From NCBI GenBank assembly GCA_028386065.3, contig JAKUCV010007499.1, positions 85,661 to 149,660 of the forward strand: a stretch of 64,000 nt of DNA, read 5' to 3'. The notes below the pieces were generated by a model. That model made no database searches and had not been told where the DNA came from. It saw nothing but the letters and a program-made list of their open reading frames with translations. This document shows positions 23,801 through 34,294 of this stretch, piece after piece (position 1 is the first letter of the stretch; every line of letters begins with the position of its first letter). The DNA is from Turnera subulata. Taxonomy: Eukaryota > Streptophyta > Magnoliopsida > Malpighiales > Passifloraceae. The translations under genes and the position numbers were made by a program.

Positions 23801-25480
23801 ACTCAGAAGGAGCTTAACCTGCGACAACGACGTTGGGTTGAGTTGCTGAATGATTATGATAGTACTATTGAGTATCACCCGGGAAAAGCTAATGTTGTAG
23901 CAGATGCTTTGAGCCGGAGACAACCAGAAGATGCTTCCACGACTTACTCGATGTCCTCACTCATCGAGTTAAGGAGGATGGGAGTTGATTTGTCAGTTGA
24001 TGAGACAGGAGCTTTGTTGACCCATATTGAAGTCTTGTCTAACCTGAGAGGCTGGATTGTGGAATTACAAGATGGAGATCCAGACTTGATCAAGCTGAAG
24101 GAAGCAGTTCGTAGTGGGAAGGAAGATAAGTTTTGCATAACCGAGGATGGTGCATTGATGCTGGGGAAACGTTTATGTGTACCCAGTGTGGGTGACCTAC
24201 GCAGTCAGATCCTGGAAGAGGGACATATGACGCCGTATGCTATGCACCCTGGAAGCACTAAAATGTACCAGAATTTGAGGAGTCATTTTTGGTGGCCACG
24301 TATGAAGAAGGATGTAGCCGAGTATGTGGCTAAATGTATCACTTGTCAGCAAGTGAAAGCCGAGCATCAGGCTCCAGCAGGGAAGATGAGATCTTTGCTA
24401 GTGCCAGAGTGGAAATGGGAGATGATCACTATGGATTTTGTAGTTGGATTACCATTGACCCGGAGACAGCATGATGCCATCTGGGTTATCGTTGATCGAC
24501 TTACAAAATCAGCTCATTTTCTTCCCATTCGTCAGACGGATACTTTGGATAAGTTGGCGAAGCTGTATGTTGCAGAGATTGTGAGACTACATGGGATTCC
24601 TAAGTCCATAGTCTCAGACAGAGATCCGAGATTCACATCACGGTTCTGGAAGAGTCTGCAAGCAGCCTTGGGGACGAAGCTGAGTTTCAGTACTGCTTTT
24701 CATCCTCAGACCGACGGACAGTCAGAGAGGACTATCCAGACGCTGGAGGACATGTTAAGGGCTTGTGCTCTTAATTTCAGTGGGAGTTGGGATTAGTATT
24801 TGTCCTTAGCAGAGTTCGCCTACAACAACAGTTTTCATTCCAGCATCGGCATGCCACCGTTTGAAGCTCTCTACGGAAGGAAATGCCGAAGTCCAGTATG
24901 TTGGGATGAAGAAGGTCTCCGTTTGATTGTGGGACCAGATTTGGTTAAGCAGACTGTTGACAAGATCCAGGTGGTTAAGCAGAGTATGAGAGCAGCACAG
25001 GACCGACAGAAGAGTTATGCTGATAAGCATCGTCGGGAGATGGATTACCAAGTGGGAGAACGAGTTTTCCTCCGAGTTGCACCGTGTAAAGGTGTTATCA
25101 GATTCGGGAAAAGAGGGAAGCTGAGTCCCAGGTACATTGGACCCTATGAGATTGTGGAAAGGGTCGGACCCTTGGCATACAAACTATCCTTGCCAGAGGA
25201 GTTGTCACGGATTCATGATGTGTTTCATGTTTCCATGCTGAGGAGGTACAGATCCGATCCTAGTCATGTGGTTACTACCGCAGATGTTGAGGTCACAGAA
25301 GATCTTACATATACGGAGATGCCGGAGCAGATCCTTGCCAGAAAGGTCAGACAGTTGAGGAGTCGAGTCATTCCCATGGTAAAGGTCAAGTGGAGCAAGC
25401 ACTCTGCGAACGAGTCTACATGGGAAGTTGAGGAGCACATGCGTTCCCAGTATCCGCACCTGTTTGCACCACCGGAGTGA
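20846..25480 (+). pseudogene. Tekay gag-pol polyprotein, single frame with six TAG codons
   Basis: One reading frame spans 4.6 kb without frameshift. Stops are TAG at 21311, 21392, 21404, 22733, 22859 and 24794. Domains in order: Gag core (about 20990-21650); zinc knuckle CYECNEVGHYRYDC (21843); aspartic protease with IDPGATHSF (22133); reverse transcriptase with [11 protein letters not shown] (22949) and catalytic FIDDILIYS (23143); RNase H starting LFCDASG (23580), with TDRKSLKY (usually TDHKSLKY); integrase zinc finger (H..H..CITCQQ, 24230-24350) and DDE core ([24 protein letters not shown]); and a chromodomain-like tail (KVKWSKHSANESTWE, 25381). Gag-pol would package RNA, copy it and insert it in chromatin-guided fashion. 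The TAG codons make it a pseudogene unless read through. Confidence 0.95.
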
Positions 25481-25515
25481 ATTTCGGGGACGAAATTCTT
25501 TTAAGGTGGGTACAC
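25481..25515 (+). other. Polypurine tract region
   Basis: Directly follows the gag-pol stop: the GGGGACGAAATTC signature, then TTTTAAGGTGGG before the 3' LTR. Confidence 0.9.
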
Positions 25516-28019
25516 TGTAACAGCCCCGGTAATTTTTTTACGTTTTTACCGTACCGTAAAATTTACTTTTCAAGTTATTTACCATTAAGATTAATCTTGA
25601 ATAATTAATTAACGGTAATTTACACTTCAAATTCCGAAACCGAGCACTGCCCCACGCTCGGGATTTTTCTGCGGAATTTCCGGACCCAAGTTGGAATTTT
25701 TTGGGTCCAGGAATGTCGAGAAAAGTCAGTATTAACCCCGAATTATTGGGCCAGGAATTAAGTCAATGGGGTACTAGCAATATTTTCTGGTTCGGACAGA
25801 ACCCGCTTCACATGCTGCACAGTGTGGAGGCTGCAGCCGCCATCGCCGTCGCCAGCAGTCACCACCAGCCGCGAGCCGAGACGCCACCTGCAGGTCGACC
25901 GCCGAACCGACGAGACGCCGACAAGCAGACCCGCTTCCACCTGCGTGCAGAACAGCCGACGCCGCCTTCCTTGCTCGCGTCGGACCCGGTCGCCGTCTTC
26001 TCCCAACGTCGCCTTCACCTGCACCTGCTCGCACCACCGCCGTCGGTCCACCCAGGTGAGCCACCCGTTATGGATGGGCATGACCCGTTTGTGAGGTAGG
26101 CAGACCCGCCCGTGTTTGGGTCATGGGCTGGGTCGTGCCTTTGGATTCGGGCCGAGCTAAGGGTTGGGCTGTGGATGGCTAGTAGGCTTGGGTTTTTAGT
26201 CTAGGGTGTTGGGCTTGGCACGAGTTGGGCTGTAGATTACTGGGCTTGGATAGTCGACTGGGCCTCCTATACGGGCCTGCACCTGGGTTCCTATTTGGGC
26301 CTGGGTTGGGTCTGAATAGTAAGCCTAGGCTGGCACTATTCACAGGCCCAGACCAGTAAAAAAAAAAGAAAAGAAGCAGAAATATTCTGGAAAAAAAAGA
26401 AAAAAAATAATAATAAATAGATATAATTGTGGAAATAAAAATAATTTGTATTTCGGGGAAAAATATAAATGTGATAAACAATAGTAGAGTAAATAAATTG
26501 AGGAGATAAACATGGGAAATAATAATGGAAATTAAACAAATATTTACATTGGTATGCTTGGATAATTTGGAAAATAGATGGAAAGGGTATTATCAAGTAG
26601 GTAATGTACCGGAATAATATCCGGAAGTAAGTATAGGTATAAGAATAGTATTATTTTGACACTTAGGAATAAACAGTGAATTGTGACGGAAATAGAAAAT
26701 AACCCGGGGAAGTACCGAGATAGCGCGTTAGTTATTTATTTTTACGGTTTATAGTAATAGTCAAGCATGAGCATACCATCTTATATGTGCATATTATTTG
26801 TTGATATAGGGATTGATAACGAGCTGATACCGGAGGAGCCGGACTTGGAGTCAGTTGGACAGTTCCAAACTTGATATCGGGTAAGGTGAGGATAGATAAA
26901 CCCTGATATGTGTCCGTAATGCTGTGTGTGTATCCTTGTTGTTTGTGTATTTTTGTTGTTAGATTGATCTGCTGGAATGATTGTTGACTGTTACATGATT
27001 GCTATGGAATTGTTGATGCTGCTGTGGAAATGTGTTAGTTTTGTATATGCTGTGATGAAAATATTGTTGGACTGTTTAATGTGAAAGATTGGTGACTGTT
27101 GATTGAGTGAGATTTGGATTAATCTGAGGTAATTGAAAATGGGTAAATGATGGAGAGTAAAGGAATTGAACTGGAATTTGAGATGATGATATATATGTCA
27201 CTTGGAAAGTAGTGGTACGACTAGATGGTTAGAGACTAGTTCTGTGGTGTCTTGCCAGAGGGTTTGTTGGTTGGGGTGTTGACCCCGGATTTGTGATATT
27301 GGGATGTTGACCCCGGATTTGTGATATTGGGATGTTGATCCCGGATTTGTGATATTGGGATGTTGATCCCAGATTTGAGATATGGGGATGTTGATCCCGG
27401 ATTGTGGTGGGGTCTGGCATCCAGAATTAGTTAATAACCAGGTACGACCCTAGCTTATCTAGTGACGGGGCCCGGAAGATAAAATTGGTAATAAGAAATT
27501 AATTAAGCATTCTTTTGGTCTTGGTATAATTGTTATAGTGGTTTCCAGTTGTTATAGTGGTTTCCTTGTGTCGTGATTGTTTGTGCTTATTGTTGTGATT
27601 ACTTCGAAAGTATTATGGTTGAATATATCTTTGCTTATCTTTCGTCGGTGAGCGCTTCGGACTCACCCCTCGCCTGCGGGGTTTCATCCCGTAGGTTTGG
27701 TTGATCGTAGTTCAGGTACAATGTTCGTTGGCTGCTGCTTACATCTCCACCTGACCCGGATCCATACCCCGCTGCATCTGCATTTTAGTCTTCCGCTGCT
27801 TGTCTTTCTATTGTGAAATTGCTATAGCTGCTGTATTATATTTGTTGTTGTTTGGTTTGGAGTGTGGGCTTGAATAATGGTCCCCGAGATCGGGTGACGG
27901 ACATTGTATTGGGATTTGCTTATATTGTATTTCACATTGTATAAACTGTCTGATATTGTAGTTAGAACAGTTCTGGCACGTGTTTACCCTGTACGGTAAA
28001 TACGGGTCGGGGCGCTTCA
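25516..28019 (+). repeat. 3' LTR of the Tekay element (2504 bp)
   Basis: Near-identical to the 5' LTR apart from lacking 344 bases (junction at about 25842) and having five rather than four units of the 28-base minisatellite (about 27273-27405). The few substitutions suggest a fairly recent insertion. Confidence 0.93.
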
Positions 28020-28024
28020 GCTTG
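28020..28024 (+). repeat. Target site duplication GCTTG, right copy
   Basis: Exact match to 17901-17905, directly after the CA end of the 3' LTR. Confidence 0.95.
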
Positions 28025-28565
28025 GGATTCTATTCGAGTAAGGCATCAAAGGGTTGATTGGTTTAAAGTTATTTGGTCTCTCGGGCACATACCGAAGCAT
28101 AGCTTTATTGCTTGGTTAGCAATATTAGATTGGCTGAGCACTCGTTCTAGGCTTCAGAAATGGGGTATTATCTCAAATGCGAATTGTCTTTTTTGCTCTG
28201 CTGCACTTGAAAATCGGGATCATCTCTTCTTTGCATGTCCTTATTCCTGTGCTGTATGGGCTCGGTTATTGTCTTTATGTTCTGTTAATCAGGCAGTTAG
28301 TGATTGGAGATTTGAATTCCATTGGGCAAAAAGCCATCTGCAAAAGAGGAGCTTGTAGGCAATGATATTGAGAGTCGCTTGGGCTGCTTGCATTTACCAT
28401 CTCTGGCGGGAGAGAAATCGTCGGCATTTCACGAGTTGTTCTCGGTCTACTGTTAGCTTCTTAGCTGACATCAGTTCCGATATGAAATTGAGGTTTCAAG
28501 GGCTATCTCAGCTCAAACCCAGGGCATTAACATTGGAGATGCAGGAGTTGTGCCGTTATTAGGGA
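28025..28565 (+). pseudogene. LINE, second half (zinc-finger RVT region and 3' end)
   Basis: Continuation of the LINE at 16350-17905 after the Tekay insertion. Reading across the insertion minus one target-site copy keeps the codon frame. It encodes the zf-RVT region typical of plant LINEs (HQRVDWFKVIW, NCLFCSAALENRDHLFFACP) and ends with an HLWRERNRRHF segment. One TAG interrupts at about 28354, and the normal end is TAG at 28560. The 3' untranslated region probably runs to about 28750; a poly-A tail and target duplication were not resolved. Confidence 0.88.
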
Positions 28566-29136
28566 ATATTTGTTCCTAGTCCCCCTCTACAGACTTAATT
28601 GCATTGTTACAATGTATTTCTTGTTATGAAACTGTCGATTTCCATTTGTATTTGTATTGTAATCGTTTGTTGGATTATCTAGAGGGTAGCTGTTGCATGC
28701 TTTTTTTCCTTTGTAAACAGTTGTTAGGATTTTTCCTAAAAGTTTGATTTGACCCTAAAGAATTAGAGATAAATTTGTAATATAATAAAAGAAACAAACT
28801 ATGGAGACTCTACAATTTTCTTATCAAGTCAAAAAAAAACTTTTTAAAAATCTATTTTCTAGAGAGTCAACTAAATATGTAAATTAATAGTACAAGGCGA
28901 AGGAGTGGGCCTTTTGGGTTAAAACTTAAAATTTTTTGGTATGTTTAACGGACCTAGTTACGAGGCCCAAATCAACCCATTTTCCGTTCCCAGAAAAGCC
29001 CACCCTCATAACTTTTGGTGTGTTCTTGGTTCACTCTCTCTCCTCCTCCAGGCAACGAAGAAAACGAGACAACAGCTCCATAACTGCAACTGCAAGTTAA
29101 AGAAAGTGGAGGAGAAGAGACACAGAAGGGAAGACA
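28566..29136. other. LINE 3' untranslated region and GSTT-3 upstream
   Basis: T-rich LINE tail to about 28750, then unique DNA. The putative promoter and leader of GSTT-3 lie at about 28900-29136. No further gene seen. Confidence 0.5.
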
Positions 29137-31147
29137 ATGAAGCTTAAAGTATATGCAGACCGCATGTCACAGCCATCGAGGACTGTTCTCATCTTTTGCA
29201 AGTAAATTAATGCTTCTCTGTTTCTTTTTATCTTAGCTAGCTGATGCCTACTCCACTCCTTGGTGGTTCATCACTTTCGTTACTACATATTATTGGCTTC
29301 TTCATCCTATCCTGTAAATATAAAGTTGGGTTTGTTTTCCTCTTGTGTATCATTAATTTTTTTTTTTTTTTTCACTTTGAGGCAGAGTCAACGGGATTGA
29401 CTTTGAGGAAGTTAAAGTGGACATAAGCAAACGGCAGAACTTGTCCCCTGAATTCCAAGGTACCCACAGGCCACAGCCCGGAAATTTCTGCTTAAAAAGA
29501 TTAGCTTTTTGGTGTCTTTCCCATGTGAAAATGAGGATTTGAATGGTTATTTGGATGTTCGTAATCCACCTCATCATATGGAGAAAGCAATATATGAGAG
29601 AAATTAAATTCTTTGTTCATCATGTAAATTTCAGAGATAAACCCAATGAAGAGGGTGCCAGCTATAACTCATGGAAGATTCAAGCTGTTCGAGAGGTGTT
29701 TAAATATGTCAATTTGTACCCTGTCTTCTATTTTTTAGAAAACTCATCCTTGTCTCTTTTCTGGTCTTGGCAGTCATGCAATCCTCATCTATCTTGCTTC
29801 AGTATTTCCTGGAGTCGCTGATCATTGGTTGGTACTGTTGGCTGTTGCTACTTTGATACTATTTGTTTAATATGCGTTTAGGTATCATGAAAGTTGAATC
29901 ATGTATTATACCATAGCCAGAAACAATGTTGATGGAATCTTGGTGCGGAAATGATGTCATGGTCATCCCAATTCTCACAACATGAAATAATCCAGAATCT
30001 GTGTGCTGATGTATACCCGTAGATAATCACACTCATTCATATCTTATCATAGTGTGTAAAATTATCCAATCAATTCTCTGTAATTCAGTTCCAAGATTTA
30101 TATGCTACTGCACAATTCTGGTGAAACTTTCCTGTTCAAACTATTAGGTACCCAAATGATCTTTACAAGAGAGCTAAGATTCATTCAGTTTTGGATTGGC
30201 ATCATTCCAACTTGCGCAATGGCACAGGTGATTGATAGATAAGTTATTAGAACCTTATTCTAGCTTGCAGTCATAGACTATAGTAACTGAAAGTTTGTGG
30301 ACAATTTCAAAGGTAATCCTACTTTTTCGTCATCCGTTCAACTTTTTACTTCTATATTATGGTTTTTATCCTTCCGTAATTTATAATTGCAATATAAATT
30401 AATGGAATATTCAGTTGTAAGGGGTCAGTGGTTTTCAATTTGATTGATTCTTGTTTCTTCTTCAGTTCCTTTGGTTCAGAATGCTGCACTAAACCCTGCA
30501 TTAGGCCTGCCCTTGAATCTACAAGCAGCGGCTGAAGCTGAGAAGAATGTATCTTCATCACTGTCCAAAATAGAGTCTGTTTGGTTCAGAGGGAGTGGAA
30601 AATTCTTATTAGATGAAAGCCAGCCATCAATTGCAGACTTAAGCCTAGTTTGTGACATTATGCAGCTAGAGGTACGTGAGTAGAAACAAACAGTATGTTG
30701 ACTCCATTCATGTTCATGCTTCCATAGACCATAGTGGCAAAAGCTTCTGTGTCTGCAAGTGAGGAAGAGTGATCTAGTCAGGTTTCAGCAACTCGATACA
30801 AGTGAGAAAGAGTGATTAATGATAAGTTGCTTCAGGTTGTATAAACATTTGTTATAGCCCTAGTGAGTGGAAAAGTTTCTGGTGAGTAACTTATGTTGTA
30901 TCATAGTAATTTTATCTTTTTTTCTGACTAGGTCTTGAATGAAAAGGATCACAGTCGAATACTTGGCCCTCACAAGAAAGTACAGCAGTGGATCAAGGAT
31001 ACAAAATATGCAACAAGGCCTCATTTTGATGAAGTACATAACATTCTTTTCAGAGCCAAAGCAAGACTACAGCAACAAAGGTCAAGAGTGAATGCAAATG
31101 ACGAGGCTGAACCTAGCTTGAAAGCAACGTCGCAGTCCAAGATGTAA
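29137..31147 (+). CDS. GSTT: Theta-class glutathione S-transferase, GSTT-3 (7 exons, 251 aa)
   Basis: Exons 29137-29201, 29386-29459, 29635-29695, 29774-29827, 30148-30227, 30466-30671 and 30932-31147, all with GT/AG borders. The first six have the lengths found in GSTT-1 and GSTT-2; the last is 3 bases longer. It starts MKLKVYADRMSQPSR with the catalytic Ser11, has ESHAIL-type and QPSIADLSLVCD motifs, and ends in QSKM, again a likely peroxisomal PTS1. It is more diverged than the other two copies (for example VPLVQNAALNPALGLPLNL where GSTT-1 has VGYVLNSSVAPLLG). It lies head-to-head with GSTT-2, with the LINE and Tekay insertions between. Same predicted function: glutathione-dependent detoxification of hydroperoxides. 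Confidence 0.93.
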
Positions 31148-32578
31148 GAAATGGACTATTTTGCAATAGTAAGACCTGAAAGAATCTTAATGCTTTCGGA
31201 TGAAATTTGTTTCTCTTAACCATTTTGTACAGGCAGAGTTGATGCTATTTTTATACACTATGAAGTGCTCAGTAACTAGAAAATTTTCAAAATTCGGTGC
31301 TTTTGGCTATCTGGAAATGCCAACTAGTGCTAGCGTATAAGAACTTAGTGGCACGTAACAAGAGATTCATGAGTAACATGTCTTTTGCACATTACCAAAC
31401 GTGCAAGAGATTCAGATCTGTGCCTCCATCACCCCATGACCCAGCAAGAACTTCAATCACATTTTGAGCCAAAGTCCAGAACTCTACAGTTGACAAATTC
31501 AAGAACTCTAAATTCTACAAATTGGCACATGTCTCCTCCAACAAGTAGCAAGGTACATTTGTTTTTAGAGCAAGTAACAATGTGTGAGCTTAAAGAAACT
31601 TCCATTTTTCATCCCAACATTCAAGCTCGTCAACCGAGGCAGTGCAGTGGCATTCAAGTGATTGGTCACAGCCTCACAGGATAAGTTTGGGCCAATATTA
31701 ATTAAAACTGAACAGCCACATTAACACCTAACGACACCGTTCGCACTTGTGATTTTGTCTCTTCTCTTTGTCTATTTCACCACTGATGTTCCAGACCAGT
31801 ACTAAAAAAAGTCTGTCTCGTGAGATTTTGTTCATGATTCTAAGGGCCACTAGGTCCACCATTATCATGTGTGGCCCAGAGGAGATGAGCCCACCTTTAT
31901 GCATTTAAACCCATATAATTCAATTCCATTGCGTTATTAAATGCTGCCTGCAAGTCTTGCACCATGACCAGCAGCGGCAGCGGCAGCAGCAGCAGCATAG
32001 TGTAGTTATTTTCAATCTTCTCTGGAATTAAGAACATGATTTAAAAAGAGAAACAAAAAACAAAGCCCTGCAATCAGACGGCAAGCGGAGTGGGTTCATC
32101 AACCCTTGAAATACACCCACCCTCATCCTATAAACAATCTGGGCCTGGCACACACAACTAAAAAAACACACACGCCCACAGTATAAGCTGGACCAGCACC
32201 GGCAGTGCAAGAAAATCCTCACCATAATAACAATACACCTCCTCTCACTCTACCGTGAAAACTCAAAAATGAAAAAACCCACAAAATTACAAAAAAGAAA
32301 CCAAAAAGAACCTGGTCTTAGCTAACAAACTCCCAGTACAGTAGCAGAAGAACACCACCACCACCACCACCACCAATTCCTTCTCTTGTTTCTGTTGCCG
32401 TCCTCATTCGAATAACGCAGTAATAAAAACAGTATTGACCCCATACTACATGCATGTACTCCACGTAACCACATCTTTGAGCGAGCAAAACCAGAGTTAA
32501 TTAAATTAATTGAGGTGACGCGTCGTTTCCCTGCACTTCATCTTCCATTTCTGCGGTTTAATATGTTCCTGCATGCGT
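31148..32578. other. Intergenic, GSTT-3 to MCTP
   Basis: GSTT-3 3' untranslated region at the left. Short simple repeats occur: GCAGCGGCAGC-type near 31972 and (CCA)n near 32353. Possible promoter of the MCTP gene toward the right. No gene is supported; ORFs here lack recognisable homology. Confidence 0.5.
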
Positions 32579-32586
32579 TATAAATA
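32579..32586 (+). promoter_or_regulatory. Candidate TATA box for the MCTP gene
   Basis: TATAAATA. Transcription would begin near 32612, leaving a first leader exon to about 32728. Confidence 0.35.
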
Positions 32587-32728
32587 CATATACATGTATC
32601 TATCACACCAGTTTCCTTCATTTTGGTGTTTTTTTTTTTTGTGGAGTTATTATAATTATTATTAGCATAGAAATTAAAAGACTTAAAGGCTCTCTCATGT
32701 GTGAAGAGCGCGCTTTCAGGATCTTCAG

Positions 32729-34216
32729 GTCAAATTATTTGTTTATTATTGGTACTGAACTGATATGATCTTTTGCGGTAGTAGTAATACTATGAGCATA
32801 TCATATCACATGCATGTGTAGAGTGGTGCAGTGGTAGTAGCATTAAAATGTGTTGACTTATTTAGTTTTTGCTTGTTTTTGAATGCATTTAATTATTTAA
32901 TACAAAAGACTTTTCACTTTCAGGATTCTTAAGTTACTTGTGCAGTTCTCCTTACGTTTCTGTTCAGTACTTTAATTTCTGTATTAAACCCACCAAGGAG
33001 TTGAAGTTCTATCTTTTGGACTCTCCAGTATTGTTCTTATTAGCTCTTCACAGGATTTCTTGTGTTGCAATTAGCTCTGTTTTTAACGGATTCGAGTTCT
33101 AAAACGCAACTGGGCTGTCATATCCTTGATGATTGGTAATTAACTTTCCTTCTGCTAATTTTAGAATTTATTTCCGGGGAAAGAAATTAGTTTATCCTCA
33201 GCATTTTTATAAAGTCTTCTTCTTCTTTTTTTTTTTTTTTTTTCCTGCTGAAACTTGTTGATACATTGATGCTGCATTTCAATCAGATATATATATTTCT
33301 TGAGATGAAGATGTAAAACTTTGTTCCGTGTGAAAATTGTTGATATTATGTGCATGGTATGGAGAAATCATGATTGTTGCAGTATTGAGCATTGTAAAAC
33401 ATGTGCAATTGTTTTCAAGGTCCATCATTTGGATTTCCCCATGTAGGTTGCTCTCTGATTTGAGTTGGAAATTCAGTGTCCATTTATAACTCAAGTGAAA
33501 TTCTTTATGTTTTTACAATAAAAGCTTGAGTCTTTTGGAGAGCGTCTTTGTTAGGCTACATCTTTCTAATGCCTCTTGTGTTGGTACAGTAATCCGATTA
33601 TTTAGATACAAAATTAAATGCAAACACATGCCATTCACAAGTTTTGTTCAGACTTATATATGATCCCTTCTGGGAGTGACATAGTGGTGAGCTTGTGAAT
33701 TCGTTCTGCAAAATGTGTTTTTTGTTTGGAATGACAGACAGGTCAATGATCCACTTCTGCAAGTATCTTAATTGGATCTAACTTGGTTTATTGTCAAATC
33801 TGAAAGTAAGCTGATTTGTGTTGCTTATGCTAGAAATAGCTTGTCATAATCATTCTATACTTTGTGTGTTATAGGCATCTGTCTATTCATGCTAATCTAT
33901 GGAAAACATGTCATGCTTTGGCTAGGATGGGCATGTAGTCATGTCAAGTGCAGGAAAGTCCTTTTTTGTTCATTTCAAACTCCTTAACTGTTTCACCACT
34001 TTCCTAATTGTCCAAACTTGAGATTTGTGTCCTTAATTTGTTTGCTACTTGTCAGTATTGTGTACCTATCTACATTCTTCCACACAGTATATTGATTTGT
34101 AACTAGTCTTCTTTTGATATTACTTAACATTCTGGTGCTTTCTCTTCGTTCATCTTGTATTGTTCTTCCGTCAGTGCATTGCTCATACTAATGGTTAATT
34201 ATCTTCTGCATTCCAG
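32729..34216 (+). other. Probable 5'-leader intron of the MCTP gene
   Basis: Donor CTTCAG|GT at 32729 and acceptor TGCATTCCAG at 34216 bracket 1.5 kb of T-rich non-coding DNA directly before the short stretch leading to the ATG at 34295. The splice sites are inferred by eye. A second acceptor candidate is CTTGCAG ending at 34225. Confidence 0.35.
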
Positions 34217-34294
34217 ACCCTTGCAGCTTTATTCCATCCGTCCCCTTGCACATGTTCTGTTAGATAAGCTCATAAACCAGCATTTGCTTTTACC

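Larger units (their letters stand above)
17906..28019 (+). mobile_element. Full-length Tekay-clade Ty3/gypsy chromovirus
   Basis: 10.1 kb element: 5' LTR 17906-20718, primer-binding site 20722-20733, one gag-pol frame 20846-25480, polypurine tract before 25516 and 3' LTR 25516-28019. A perfect 5-bp duplication (GCTTG) flanks it, so it is an original insertion and not a rearranged copy. The order protease, reverse transcriptase, RNase H, integrase, then a C-terminal chromodomain-like segment places it in the chromoviruses. The LTRs differ by few substitutions but by one large indel. It is inactive on its own because of six in-frame TAG codons. It sits inside the LINE at 16350-28565. Confidence 0.95.
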
